Shown here in pieces: positions 1 through 8,817 of a DNA stretch of 32,270 nucleotides. The position numbers and the translations under genes were made by a program. The notes below the pieces were generated by a model. That model was not told the origin of the DNA. It did no database searches and saw only the letters and a list, made by a program, of their open reading frames with translations. Source of the stretch: Streptobacillus ratti (lineage in GTDB: Bacteria; Fusobacteriota; Fusobacteriia; Fusobacteriales; Leptotrichiaceae). The stretch covers positions 1 to 32,270 of the forward strand of contig NZ_LKKW01000016.1 of assembly GCF_001891165.1 (NCBI RefSeq), given 5' to 3'. Positions within the stretch are counted from its first letter, which is position 1, and each line of letters begins with the position of its first letter.

Positions 1-6
1 TGCCAT
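1..6 (-). CDS. Start of a further gene of the kdu operon, cut by the window edge
   Basis: Reading the minus strand after kduI, AGGAGAG is followed by ATG GCA at the very edge, so a new coding sequence starting Met-Ala begins here, 10 bases after the kduI stop. Nothing else is visible. By context it is the next gene of the uronate operon; a transporter component or an unsaturated glucuronyl hydrolase would fill the obvious gaps, but that is a guess. Confidence 0.5.
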
Positions 7-16
7 TTATTCTCTC

Positions 17-853
17 CTATTTTAAATCGCCCATAGGAACTACATCCATATCGGCATAATTTTGATTTTCTCCGGCCATAGACCAAATAAATGTGTAACT
101 TCCTGTTCCTGCTCCTGCATGTATAGACCATGATGGAGAAATTGTTGCTTGTTCATTTTTCATTACTAAATGTCTAGTTTCATTAGGTTCACCTAAAAGG
201 TGGAATACTCTAGTATTTTCTTCCATATCAAAGTAAAAATATGTTTCCATTCTTCTATCATGTGTATGTGCTGGCATAGTATTCCATATACTTCCTGTTT
301 CAAGTATAGTCATACCCATTAATAACTGACAAGACTGACAAACTGAAGGATCAACATATTTATATATAGTTCTTTCATTAGAAGTTTCTAATGCTCCAAG
401 TTTTACAGGATTTGCCTTATCTATATCTATTTTAACTATAGGGTATTCTTTGTGAGCTGGTGCAGAAACTATATAATATTTAGCAGGATTTTCCTTATTA
501 TCAGAAGTAAATATAAGCTCCTTATTACCCATTCCTATATATAGCCCGTCTTTTTTATTCATTTCATAAGTCATTCCATCTATTATAACTTTTCCTTTAC
601 CACCAACATTAATTAAACCTATTTCTCTTCTTTGTAAAAAGAACTCTGTTCCTAATGCCTTAACTTCTCCTAAAACAACTTCTTTATTCACTGGTTTTAC
701 TCCACCTGTAATCATTCTATCATCATGTGAATAAATTAAATTTACCATATCTTCAACAAATACTTCTTCTATTAAAAAGTTTTCTCTTAATTCCCTAGTA
801 TCATATTTTTTCATATCTCTTGGATGTACTGAATATCTAACATCTAATTTCAT
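17..853 (-). CDS. kduI: 5-dehydro-4-deoxy-D-glucuronate isomerase (KduI)
   Basis: KduI (EC 5.3.1.17) is a cytoplasmic cupin-fold zinc isomerase that turns 4-deoxy-L-threo-5-hexosulose uronate into 3-deoxy-D-glycero-2,5-hexodiulosonate, the KduD substrate. From the start used here the product is 278 residues, the same length as the E. coli protein. The expected metal ligands fall at His196, His198, Glu203 and His245 (motif AHTHDRRMETYFYF, then SIHAGAGTGSY). A longer in-frame start exists at 889, but AGGAGG lies 7 bases before the ATG at 853 and the protein then begins MKLDVRYSVH, as in the family, so 853 is chosen. It follows kduD by 20 bases. Identification is secure. Confidence 0.96.
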   Translation of the reverse strand: MKLDVRYSVHPRDMKKYDTRELRENFLIEEVFVEDMVNLIYSHDDRMITGGVKPVNKEVVLGEVKALGTEFFLQRREIGLINVGGKGKVIIDGMTYEMNKKDGLYIGMGNKELIFTSDNKENPAKYYIVSAPAHKEYPIVKIDIDKANPVKLGALETSNERTIYKYVDPSVCQSCQLLMGMTILETGSIWNTMPAHTHDRRMETYFYFDMEENTRVFHLLGEPNETRHLVMKNEQATISPSWSIHAGAGTGSYTFIWSMAGENQNYADMDVVPMGDLK

Positions 854-873
854 ATTTTTTCCTCCTAAATTTA

Positions 874-1644
874 TTATCTTGATAACCATGCACCATCTAC
901 TGCTAGTACATGTCCATTAATATAGTCTGATGCTTTAGATGATAAAAATACTACAGCACCCATTAAATCTTCTGTTTCTCCCCATCTACCTGCTGGTATC
1001 CTATTTAAAATTTCTTGATTTCTTTTAACATCATCTCTTATAGGTTGTGTGTTTGCTGTTTTAATATACCCTGGTGCAATTGCATTAATTTGTATATTTT
1101 TTTCTGCAAGTTCATTTGCAAATGCTCTTGTAAGTCCCATTACACCATGTTTACTTGCTGTATATGGTGGAACAAATTTTCCTCCTTGGAATGAAAGCAT
1201 TGATGCTATATTAACTATTTTTCCATGACCTTGCTCTACCATAACTTTTGCTACTCTTTGAGATAAGAAGTATAGAGCATTTAAATTAATATCCATTACT
1301 GCATTCCAGTCTTCTTCACTATATTCCAAAAGTGGAGCACGTCTTATAGTTCCTGCATTATTAACAAGTATATCTATTTTCCCAAACTCATTAATAGCTT
1401 TTACTACTATTTCTTCCCTAACTTCTTTTCTAGTTAAATCTCCTTTTACAAATATTACTTTTTTCCCTAATTTATTAGCATATTCCACAACTTCACTTAC
1501 ATTATCATCAAAAGTAGATATCAATAAATCTGCTCCTGCTTCCATTAAAGCCTTTGAATAAGCTAATCCAAGTCCTGTATTTCCACCAGTAACTATTGCT
1601 AATTTTCCATCTAGTGAAAACATTTCAGTTAAAAATTTATTCAA
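874..1644 (-). CDS. kduD: 2-dehydro-3-deoxy-D-gluconate 5-dehydrogenase (KduD), TTG start
   Basis: This short-chain dehydrogenase/reductase (EC 1.1.1.127 type) reduces the KduI product to 2-keto-3-deoxygluconate (KDG). Seen in the 256 residues: the cofactor-binding motif TGGNTGLG near residues 19-26, NNAG near 94, catalytic Ser in NIAS, and YTASK near 161-165 (Tyr and Lys of the active site). The start is TTG: AGAGGTG sits about 6 bases before it, while the in-frame ATG seven codons on has no ribosome site. The start overlaps the last 8 bases of the upstream lyase gene, so translation is probably coupled. Other SDR oxidoreductases look similar, but the pairing with kduI makes KduD the best call. 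Confidence 0.93.
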   Translation of the reverse strand: MNKFLTEMFSLDGKLAIVTGGNTGLGLAYSKALMEAGADLLISTFDDNVSEVVEYANKLGKKVIFVKGDLTRKEVREEIVVKAINEFGKIDILVNNAGTIRRAPLLEYSEEDWNAVMDINLNALYFLSQRVAKVMVEQGHGKIVNIASMLSFQGGKFVPPYTASKHGVMGLTRAFANELAEKNIQINAIAPGYIKTANTQPIRDDVKRNQEILNRIPAGRWGETEDLMGAVVFLSSKASDYINGHVLAVDGAWLSR

Positions 1645-3493
1645 ATCTCAACACCTCTTTCTCTTTTGTATTTATTTCATATTTTACATTAGCGTTTGTT
1701 ATAATAATACTCTCCTTATAATCCTCAACATTTAATGTTTCATTATTATCTTCAAATATTATTTCATAATAAAGATTTTCATTGGATTTATGTTCTATCC
1801 AAACTTTTACAAAATATCCAAATTCATGTTCTTTAATGTCAAAATTAAATTCATGTTCTGTAACTATATTAAATATCAAATCATTAATCAATATTTTTCT
1901 ATTTTCTATTACTATTTTAGGTCTTTCTTTATATAACCTATTTTCAATGGTTGTATATATTTTTTCTTTTGTATTAATATTAGTATTTAAACAAATCATT
2001 TTATTACCAGTGTATATATATGATTTATACATTTTTAAACTTTTATTATGATTTTCAAATTCCATAAAAAACATCATTTTATTGTTTTTCTCTATAGCCT
2101 TTACTATTTTTGCATTACTCATATTAACATTTAAAGTTTGTGATGTATTTATACCATTTAAATCTTCATAAACTTCTGTAGTCCCTAGCATATATCTCAT
2201 ATCAACATTATTCCAATAATTAGTATATGTTATATCACTAGTATAAATGTATAACATTCCATCTCCTGTATACCAACCTTTTGTGTTCTCTCCATTAAAG
2301 CTCTCATAGTTTGAAATATTATTACTATGTCCTGCAATAGCTATAGCTTTTTTTTCATCTTTAATAAAGACCCTATTCATAGTATTACTGACTTTAATTA
2401 AAGGTTTATACTCTTCTTTTTTTCTTCCATGTATATTTTTTTTAGCTAAATTATACATAAAAGGAGATATTTCATTATCAAAATATGAATAATCCTCATA
2501 TCTTAACATTTCACTTGCAACAAAATTTTTTAAATCTTCATCATCTAAACCATAAGATATTAACATTATTGAATTTAATAACATCTGTCCTATAGTCCTG
2601 TCAGATGAATTTTCCCTTGTAATCGCTCTACCATTTAACATATCAGGAAATGAACCCTTATACATAAATGGCTTATAACTATTAAGTATTATTTCCTTTA
2701 ATTTATGTACACCATCAAGATATTTTAAATACTTACTATTACCTATAACATAAAGTATTTCACCTATACCTTGTAATAAGACATTTCCATATGTTCCATT
2801 GTATGCTACACTTCCATGTTGTATAAATGAACCGTCATTATAGAAACCATCTCTTTGTGTAACGGTTTCTATGCCATTTATTTTTTCTTTACATTCCCAA
2901 ACTTCTGGAAGTGATTTAAGTGCAAGTTCTAATTCTTTTTCATTATTTAATAATAAGGCTCTAAAAACCGAAATTTTAACCGTATCAACTCTATTTCCAC
3001 CGGTAGATATCCTAAGAGGTTTATTACTTGGATGTATAGCTACAGGATTATTACCTGAATACCTTGGATCTTTTTGAAAATATATACTAGTTTTTAAATT
3101 TTCTTCTTTTTCAAAATCAAATTCTTTTTCATTCATTAGTATAAATATGTCATTTAATAATAAAGGTATACCTATTTCCCATTGCCACCAATTCATTTTT
3201 TCTACTGATGATAGATTATAGTAAAGTTTTCTTAATATTTTTAAACTTTTAAGTATAATATTTTTAATTTTTTTATCTTTATATCTGACATTTCCCAGTT
3301 GATTATATGCTTTAGCTAGTTCTAATATACTATTATATTTTAACTTCACCTCAGCTATATTCAAATTTTCTAAACATATCAATTTTTCTATATTTTTTTC
3401 TTGTATTTCTTCTATTTGTTCTCGTTTATTTAATGGTAAATCTTTAAAATTCCCTATTAAATATTCTTTTCTTTTTAATAACATTTCATTCAT
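1637..3493 (-). CDS. Polysaccharide lyase family 8 (hyaluronate/chondroitin lyase type), no signal peptide
   Basis: PL8 lyases cleave uronic-acid-containing chains such as hyaluronan or chondroitin by beta-elimination, leaving an unsaturated uronate end. Visible landmarks: the aromatic patch NWWQWEIGIP (residues 101-110), GGNRVD with the catalytic Asn near 167, DGSFIQH with His near 226, a Tyr nine residues later (235) and GRAITR further on; these match the Asn/His/Tyr/Arg set of streptococcal hyaluronate lyases. GWYTGDGMLYIY and a following region near MLGTTEV mark the beta-sheet domains. At 618 residues it is shorter than secreted members, and the N-terminus (MNEMLLKRKEYLIGN) has no hydrophobic leader, so a cytoplasmic enzyme acting on imported oligosaccharides is likely. 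AAGGA precedes the ATG. It lies between eda (35 bases upstream) and kduD (8-base overlap). The exact substrate cannot be read from sequence. Confidence 0.88.
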   Translation of the reverse strand: MNEMLLKRKEYLIGNFKDLPLNKREQIEEIQEKNIEKLICLENLNIAEVKLKYNSILELAKAYNQLGNVRYKDKKIKNIILKSLKILRKLYYNLSSVEKMNWWQWEIGIPLLLNDIFILMNEKEFDFEKEENLKTSIYFQKDPRYSGNNPVAIHPSNKPLRISTGGNRVDTVKISVFRALLLNNEKELELALKSLPEVWECKEKINGIETVTQRDGFYNDGSFIQHGSVAYNGTYGNVLLQGIGEILYVIGNSKYLKYLDGVHKLKEIILNSYKPFMYKGSFPDMLNGRAITRENSSDRTIGQMLLNSIMLISYGLDDEDLKNFVASEMLRYEDYSYFDNEISPFMYNLAKKNIHGRKKEEYKPLIKVSNTMNRVFIKDEKKAIAIAGHSNNISNYESFNGENTKGWYTGDGMLYIYTSDITYTNYWNNVDMRYMLGTTEVYEDLNGINTSQTLNVNMSNAKIVKAIEKNNKMMFFMEFENHNKSLKMYKSYIYTGNKMICLNTNINTKEKIYTTIENRLYKERPKIVIENRKILINDLIFNIVTEHEFNFDIKEHEFGYFVKVWIEHKSNENLYYEIIFEDNNETLNVEDYKESIIITNANVKYEINTKEKEVLRFE

Positions 3494-3528
3494 GATTTTT
3501 CCTTTAGAAATAGTTAATAAATTATACC

Positions 3529-4176
3529 TTATTTTTTTAATGAGTCAATAACTTCTTTATATTTTTTACAAAATTTTTCTGTTTCCTCTTTTACACTCTC
3601 ATATCCTCTTGTTGGTATATGCTTTGTTAAGGCACTACCTATTCCTAAAGCATAAGCTCCTACCTCTAACCACTTATCCATATTCTCTATACTTACTCCT
3701 CCTGAGGGCATCATATTTGCATGTGGCAATGGTCCTTTTGTGTTTTTTATAAATCCTGCTCCTAACATATCTCCCGGAAATAGTTTTACTAAGTCTACTC
3801 CACTTTCTAATGCTTTTACTATCTCTGTTATTGTTGCACACCCAGGTAAATATGGTACTTTATATCTATTACACACTCTTGATATATCTTTATCTAAATG
3901 AGGAGATACTATAAATCTTGCCCCTTTCATTATTGCTATCCTTGCTGTAATATCATCTAGTACTGTTCCTGCTCCTATTAATACTCCAGATATATTCTCT
4001 TTACTTAATCTCTCTATTGTATTTTCTACAAATGGTGTTGAAAAAGTTAATTCTATTATCCTTATTCCACCCTCTATAACTTTCTTTGATATTAAATAAG
4101 CATCTTCTTCATCTTTTCCTCTTATTACTGCTACTAGTTTTTCTTTTTCAATAATTTCTAACACTTTTTCTTTCAT
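3529..4176 (-). CDS. eda: 2-dehydro-3-deoxy-phosphogluconate (KDPG) aldolase
   Basis: This class I aldolase splits KDPG into pyruvate and glyceraldehyde-3-phosphate, the last step of the pathway encoded here. The 215-residue protein has the expected active site: VIRG with Arg19, the IELTFSTP segment with Glu42, and VDLVKLFPG with the Schiff-base lysine at about 131. GAGTV and the C-terminal phosphate-binding MPSGGV are also present. It starts 10 bases after the kdgK stop, so the two are co-transcribed. Length and motifs are typical; no oddities. Confidence 0.96.
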   Translation of the reverse strand: MKEKVLEIIEKEKLVAVIRGKDEEDAYLISKKVIEGGIRIIELTFSTPFVENTIERLSKENISGVLIGAGTVLDDITARIAIMKGARFIVSPHLDKDISRVCNRYKVPYLPGCATITEIVKALESGVDLVKLFPGDMLGAGFIKNTKGPLPHANMMPSGGVSIENMDKWLEVGAYALGIGSALTKHIPTRGYESVKEETEKFCKKYKEVIDSLKK

Positions 4177-4186
4177 AATATTACCT

Positions 4187-5128
4187 CTATTTATTATTTT
4201 TAATGAATCTATCTAATTGTTCTTTATTAGGAAGTCCCTCATTATCACTCCTATATCCTACCTGTATTGCACCTATTGCATTTGCTCTTTTAAGCATTTC
4301 TTCATAAGATAGTCCATCTAATATACTTGATATTATACCAACTGCAAATCCATCTCCTGCACCTACAGTATCTACAACTTTTTCTACTTTGAAACTTGGC
4401 ATAAAATAGTGTTTATCTTTAATGTAATAATGAGAACCTTTTTCTCCCTCTTTTAATACTATATTACTTATTCCCATCTTATTATATTCTCTAACTATTT
4501 CATCAATATTATGTTTTTTCAATAATATTTCAGCTTCATTTATACCAGGTAATATCAAATCAGCTTTTTTAGAAACATCATTAATTACCCTTATCATAGT
4601 TTCTTCATTTTCCCATATAGATGGTCTTAAATTAGGATCAAATGTAATATATTTCCCTTTTGCTTTAGCTTTATCCATTAAATATATTATAGCTTCTCTT
4701 AAATTATCATTTAATGCTAAAGGTATCCCAGTTATATGTATTAAATCAAATTCATCTATATTTATTTTTTCAATATCTTTTTTAGATATCTTACTTGCAG
4801 CCGAACCTTTTCTAAAGTAGTATGTTAAAGGATCTCCATTTTCTACTTTAGATTTTAATTGTAAGCCCGTCTTATTTTCATTATCTATTTCAATATATTT
4901 CATTCCTATATTTTCCTTTTTAAGAAAATCTTGTATTTTCTCACCAAAAGGATCATTACCTATTCTAGTTAAGTATTCACAAAAAAAACCAAGTCTTGTT
5001 AAACCTACACATACATTTAATTCTGCACCTGCTATGCCTGTTAAATATTTTTTAACAGAAGATAGATTTTCTCCATCTTCAGCCATAAGAAGCATCATAG
5101 CTTCTCCAACTAATAATACCTTTTTCAT
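4187..5128 (-). CDS. kdgK: 2-dehydro-3-deoxygluconate (KDG) kinase, PfkB/ribokinase family
   Basis: KdgK phosphorylates KDG to KDPG with ATP. The 313-residue protein shows the PfkB features: N-terminal GEAMMLLM and the sugar-binding GIAGAELNVCVGLTRLG, FDPNLRPSIW near residues 163-172, and the C-terminal DTVGAGDGFAVG with the catalytic Asp at about 259. FDPNLRPSIW is characteristic of the KDG-kinase branch. Its ATG overlaps the repressor stop by four bases (ATGA), showing tight coupling to the regulator gene. Neighbours on both sides belong to the same pathway, which supports KDG rather than another sugar acid. Confidence 0.94.
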   Translation of the reverse strand: MKKVLLVGEAMMLLMAEDGENLSSVKKYLTGIAGAELNVCVGLTRLGFFCEYLTRIGNDPFGEKIQDFLKKENIGMKYIEIDNENKTGLQLKSKVENGDPLTYYFRKGSAASKISKKDIEKINIDEFDLIHITGIPLALNDNLREAIIYLMDKAKAKGKYITFDPNLRPSIWENEETMIRVINDVSKKADLILPGINEAEILLKKHNIDEIVREYNKMGISNIVLKEGEKGSHYYIKDKHYFMPSFKVEKVVDTVGAGDGFAVGIISSILDGLSYEEMLKRANAIGAIQVGYRSDNEGLPNKEQLDRFIKNNK

Positions 5129-6150
5129 TTTTTACTCCTATTCCTTGTTGAACCTCTTTGTATTAATTTAGCTGATAATTCTATATATTCTATAGGTTTG
5201 TCCAAATTCTTTATTCTTTCTAGCATTACTTCTGCACACTTAACTCCACATTCATATGATTCTTGACTTATGGTTGTAACACCCTCTTTATTTACGAGTT
5301 CTGCCCAGCCCCAATCATCAAAGCTACATATCCCTATATCATCTTCTTCTATATCAAAACCTAATTTTTTAATGCTTTGTAATACCTCTAATAATACTTT
5401 TCCATTCATACAAAAGATTGATTTTCTTTTATCATTTCTTCCAAAAAATTCAAGGATTTTCTTATTTAAATTTTTGTCATCTTTTTCCTCATAAATATAT
5501 GTAATATCATCTTTTATACCAAAAAATTTTTCTAGTGATTCTACATATGCACTATGTCTTAATTCCCGTATGTTATTACTCAATTCATAACTGAAAAAGG
5601 CAACTTCTTCATACCCATTATCATATATATGTTTCATAGCTTCACATGTAATATCATGATTATTTATTGTAACTGTATCTATCACATTTTTTTTATGTAT
5701 ACTTCTATCAGCTAATACTACAGGAATTTTTTTATCCTTAACTAAATTTATTAAATAATCATCATTACTTCCTGATGTATTAATTATTAATCCATCTATA
5801 TTATATGATATTAAAGATTCTATAGCTTCTATTTCATCTTCTTCATTGTTACTTATTTCTGTAACTAAAACTCTATAACCATTTTTTTGACATATTTCAG
5901 ATATACCTTTGAAAATATAGCTTGAAAACTGATTACCTATATCAGCTATCATACAGCCTATTATTTTACTTTGCTTATTTTTCAAACTTCTTGCCATTCC
6001 ATTAGGAACATAATCAAGTTCTTTAATACTTCTAGCTATTTTTTCTCTAGTTTCTACTGACATAAATTCATATTTACCATTTAAGTATCTTGATATAGTT
6101 GTTTTAGATACTCCAGCATGTTTAGCAACTTCTATTATTGTTTTCTTCAT
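5125..6150 (-). CDS. LacI-family repressor of the uronate operon (KdgR-like role)
   Basis: This 341-residue regulator has an N-terminal helix-turn-helix (IIEVAKHAGVSKTTISRYLNG, residues about 4-24), the hinge region (YVPNGMARSLK), and a periplasmic-binding-protein-type effector domain from about residue 60 (KIIGCMIADIGNQF, the typical start). It is the first gene of the operon, preceded by AGAGGG and by a promoter whose downstream flank is a 20-base operator, so it very likely represses itself together with kdgK-eda-lyase-kduD-kduI. The inducer is probably KDG or a related intermediate (inference). It is not the IclR-type KdgR of enterobacteria. Confidence 0.9.
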   Translation of the reverse strand: MKKTIIEVAKHAGVSKTTISRYLNGKYEFMSVETREKIARSIKELDYVPNGMARSLKNKQSKIIGCMIADIGNQFSSYIFKGISEICQKNGYRVLVTEISNNEEDEIEAIESLISYNIDGLIINTSGSNDDYLINLVKDKKIPVVLADRSIHKKNVIDTVTINNHDITCEAMKHIYDNGYEEVAFFSYELSNNIRELRHSAYVESLEKFFGIKDDITYIYEEKDDKNLNKKILEFFGRNDKRKSIFCMNGKVLLEVLQSIKKLGFDIEEDDIGICSFDDWGWAELVNKEGVTTISQESYECGVKCAEVMLERIKNLDKPIEYIELSAKLIQRGSTRNRSKK

Positions 6151-6161
6151 AATTCGCCCTC

Positions 6162-6181
6162 TTTAGAAACCGTTTTCTAAA
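6162..6181. promoter_or_regulatory. Putative LacI-family operator of the uronate operon
   Basis: TTTAGAAACCGTTTTCTAAA matches its own reverse complement at 18 of 20 positions and has the central CG usual in LacI-family operators. It lies between the -10 box and the start codon of the lacI-type gene, where binding would block initiation. A similar half site, TTTAGAAAA, lies between the -35 and -10 boxes. Confidence 0.75.
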
Positions 6182-6192
6182 CTTTTCAGTAT

Positions 6193-6220
6193 ATTATATC
6201 TCCATTTTTCTAAAAGTCAA
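6193..6220 (-). promoter_or_regulatory. Promoter of the uronate operon
   Basis: On the minus strand TTGACT (6220-6215) and TATAAT (6198-6193) are separated by 16 bases, upstream of the repressor gene, with the operator directly downstream. Close to sigma-70 consensus. Confidence 0.8.
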
Positions 6221-6288
6221 TAGTGTAAAATAAGAATGAAAATGTGATACAAAAAATGTTAATATTTTTTCATTAATTAAAAAATTAA

Positions 6289-6323
6289 AAGGATTAATTC
6301 CTAATTATACAGAATTAATCCTT
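6289..6323 (-). terminator. Intrinsic terminator after the XRE regulator
   Basis: A perfect 12-bp inverted repeat (AAGGATTAATTC / GAATTAATCCTT, 11-base loop) starts 12 bases after the stop codon of the XRE gene and is followed on the minus strand by TTTTAATTTTTT. It also separates this unit from the divergent uronate promoter region. Confidence 0.75.
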
Positions 6324-6334
6324 GAAATTATTTT

Positions 6335-6529
6335 TTAATTTTCCCAAAATAGTTCATCTAAAGTTTTATCTAATGCTTTACATATTGAAATACATAAATT
6401 TATTGTTGGATTATAGTCCCCTTTTTCTATGGCATTTATAGTCTGTCTTGAAACATTTACAATATCTGCTAGTTGTTGTTGTGATAAATCTTTTAAAGCT
6501 CTAGCTGATTTCAATTTTAAATTTTTCAT
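6335..6529 (-). CDS. Small XRE-family transcriptional regulator
   Basis: This 64-residue protein is a single Cro/CI-type helix-turn-helix: LKSARALKDLSQQQLADIVN, then VSRQTINAIEKGDYNPTI as recognition helix and turn, and ALDKTLDELFWEN at the end. This compact type commonly accompanies a small membrane protein, as here: its ATG overlaps the stop of the upstream membrane-protein gene by four bases. It probably regulates its own operon. Target and signal are unknown. Confidence 0.9.
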   Translation of the reverse strand: MKNLKLKSARALKDLSQQQLADIVNVSRQTINAIEKGDYNPTINLCISICKALDKTLDELFWEN

Positions 6530-7017
6530 TCTTCTTCCTCTTTATATAACAGATTTTTAATAAATACAGCCCCTATAATTAAAAATAGTATTATCATTAA
6601 AATAATATAGATATATGAACCATATTTTAAAAACATCAATAAACAAAGTATTCCTAGAAAGATATTCAATAAATAGAGTATTTTCATATTAGTTTTTGGA
6701 TGTATATATGAATCTTTAATTATACTAAATAATGCAACTATTGTAATCCCTATAAACATAGATAGTATACTAAACGTATATAAATCTAATGATTTTATAT
6801 TAAATAATACAATTAATATTTTTTCTTGAATATATGAGTATACTACCATAAATATTACCATGCCCCAAAAACCATATCTATATCCTAAATTAACATTTAT
6901 ATTTTGTCTTTCATCATATTTCTTAGGTTTTAATTTTTTTGCAAGTATTGCTATAATAATAAAGCATATAAGCATAATAGCTAAAAAAACATTTTCATTT
7001 ACAATATTATATTTCAT
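6526..7017 (-). CDS. Small integral membrane protein of unknown function, partner of an XRE regulator
   Basis: The 163-residue product has four to five hydrophobic segments (about residues 8-26, 48-72, 80-100, 110-128 and 135-155) and a short charged tail ending EEEE. Between the first two segments is a soluble patch with KPKKYDERQ, a motif seen in small DUF2178-like membrane proteins paired with this regulator type (recollection, not verified). AAGGAGATG precedes the ATG, and a strong promoter lies upstream. No catalytic motif is visible, and I do not assign a function. Confidence 0.75.
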   Translation of the reverse strand: MKYNIVNENVFLAIMLICFIIIAILAKKLKPKKYDERQNINVNLGYRYGFWGMVIFMVVYSYIQEKILIVLFNIKSLDLYTFSILSMFIGITIVALFSIIKDSYIHPKTNMKILYLLNIFLGILCLLMFLKYGSYIYIILMIILFLIIGAVFIKNLLYKEEEE

Positions 7018-7046
7018 AAAATCATCTCCTTTTCTTGCTTAATCCA

Positions 7047-7075
7047 AGTATACAATATATTTTTAATTATGTCAA
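7047..7075 (-). promoter_or_regulatory. Promoter of the membrane protein/XRE unit
   Basis: Minus strand TTGACA (7075-7070), 17-base spacer, TATACT (7052-7047), about 30 bases before the ATG at 7017. Confidence 0.75.
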
Positions 7076-7175
7076 CTATATTTTATATTATTTTATTTAT
7101 ACTTTACAAAAAGATTGTTTATTTTTAATATATCCATTATAAAATATTTATGATATTAATTTTCTTTATTAAATG

Positions 7176-7184
7176 TGATATAAT
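7176..7184 (+). promoter_or_regulatory. Extended -10 element for the antiporter gene
   Basis: TGATATAAT is a consensus extended -10 about 40 bases before the GTG start. The -35 region 17 bases upstream (TTAATT) is poor, which fits an extended -10 promoter. Confidence 0.5.
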
Positions 7185-7223
7185 TTACAAAATATATAAT
7201 AAAAATTTTAAAGAGGTGATATA

Positions 7224-8804
7224 GTGATTCATATTTTACTTTTTTTCTCTGTTGTACTTATTGCATGTGTATTTGTATATAAATATTTAAGTAAATTTGG
7301 TGTCCCTATGCTTCTAATTTTCATTGGGCTAGGAATCATATTTGGAGAAAATGGTATTTTTAAAATAAATTTTAGCGATTTTGAACTATCTAAAGATATT
7401 TGTTCCTTAGCACTAGTTTTTATAATCTTTTTCGGAGGATTTAATACAAAATTATCTATGGCTCGTCCAGTATTGAAAAAATCATTAATTTTATCAAGTT
7501 TAGGAGTTTTGTTTACTGCATTTTTAACTGCTACTTTTACTTATTTTGTTTTAAAATTAGAATGGAAAACAGCCCTTTTAACTGGAGCCGTTTTAAGCTC
7601 AACTGATGCAGCCTCAGTATTTTCTATACTAAAGTCATATAAGCTAAACTTAAAAGAAAATACAGCCTCATTATTGGAGATAGAAAGTGGATCTAATGAC
7701 CCTTTTGCTTATGTTTTAACAATGGCATTCATATCTTCATCTAGTAGTTTAAGTCTACCTCTATTACTTTTAAAACAAATAATTTATGGTATTGCTATTG
7801 GTTTTATTGTTGCAAAATTAACAATTTTTTTACTAAAAAAGATAAAGGCTTTAGATATAGGTTTCACAATGGCATTTTTAATGGGTACAACTCTTCTAAC
7901 ATATGCTTTTTCTGAAACTTTGGGTGGTAATGGATATATTGCAATATACTTATTTGGTATTATAGTAGGTAATTCAAAATTTAAAGGAAAATCTGAAATA
8001 ATTTCATTCTTTGATGGAATAACTAGTATTATGCAAATGGTAATTTTCTTCCTACTTGGTTTACTAGTGAGTCCAGCAATAGCACTAAAATATATAATAC
8101 CATCAATTATTTTAATGTTAGCTATAACTTTTATAATAAGACCTATAGTTATAAGTTGTCTTTTAATGCCTTTAAAATCTAGTAAAGAGCAAATAATGCT
8201 TGTTTCTTGGGCTGGGCTTAGAGGAGCTGCTTCTGTTGTATTTTCAATTTTAGTCGTAGTTTCAAACAAAGAAACAGGACATTTGATATTTAATATAAGC
8301 TTCATAATAGTCTTATTATCTATAGCATTCCAAGGTTCATTAATCCCATATGTTTCTAAAAAATTAAATATGATAGATGAAACTGAAAACGTTTTAAAAA
8401 CATTCAATGATTATTCAGATGAAGAAAATGTTGATTTTATTAGTTTTGAAATAGATAAATATCATAAATGGGTAGGATTAACTATAAAAAATATTGAATT
8501 TACTCCGGGAGTTCTGTTAGTTTTAATTATAAGAGATGGTGAAAATATTATTCCTGACGGAAATACTAAAATTAAAAATGGGGATAAAATGGTTTTATGT
8601 GGTTCAACTTTTGAAGATAAAAATACAAGAATAAATCTTTATGAAAAATTTATTGATAAAAATTCTTCACTTTACCATAAATATATATATGAATTAGATA
8701 AAAAAATGTTTGTTGTTATGATAAAAAGAAATGAAAAATCTATGATACCTAACGGAAATACAATTATTCAAGAAAATGATATTCTAGTTATAGTTGATAG
8801 GTGA
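7224..8804 (+). CDS. Monovalent cation/proton antiporter, CPA1/NhaP2(CvrA)-like with TrkA-C tail
   Basis: This is an inner-membrane exchanger of K+ or Na+ for protons. Residues 1 to about 390 form a dozen hydrophobic segments with family motifs: GLGIIFGENG near 35-44, STDAASVFS near 126-134, ESGSNDPFAY near 154-163 (essential Asp) and SWAGLRGAASVVF in a late helix. Residues about 400-526 form a cytoplasmic tail with RCK_C/TrkA-C-like repeats (IIPDGNTKIKNGDKMVLCG and SMIPNGNTIIQENDILVIVD), the layout of NhaP2-type antiporters regulated by a ligand or ions. The start is GTG with AGAGGTGAT just upstream. It is a single-gene unit, divergent from the XRE unit and convergent with fruA. Ion preference is not readable from sequence. 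Confidence 0.9.
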   Translation: MIHILLFFSVVLIACVFVYKYLSKFGVPMLLIFIGLGIIFGENGIFKINFSDFELSKDICSLALVFIIFFGGFNTKLSMARPVLKKSLILSSLGVLFTAFLTATFTYFVLKLEWKTALLTGAVLSSTDAASVFSILKSYKLNLKENTASLLEIESGSNDPFAYVLTMAFISSSSSLSLPLLLLKQIIYGIAIGFIVAKLTIFLLKKIKALDIGFTMAFLMGTTLLTYAFSETLGGNGYIAIYLFGIIVGNSKFKGKSEIISFFDGITSIMQMVIFFLLGLLVSPAIALKYIIPSIILMLAITFIIRPIVISCLLMPLKSSKEQIMLVSWAGLRGAASVVFSILVVVSNKETGHLIFNISFIIVLLSIAFQGSLIPYVSKKLNMIDETENVLKTFNDYSDEENVDFISFEIDKYHKWVGLTIKNIEFTPGVLLVLIIRDGENIIPDGNTKIKNGDKMVLCGSTFEDKNTRINLYEKFIDKNSSLYHKYIYELDKKMFVVMIKRNEKSMIPNGNTIIQENDILVIVDR

Positions 8805-8817
8805 AAATATTAAAAAT

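Noticed and set aside
7784-8407. Long open frame antisense to the antiporter gene
   Set aside because: No ribosome site or family motif; it is a frame shadow of a clear membrane transporter in AT-rich DNA.
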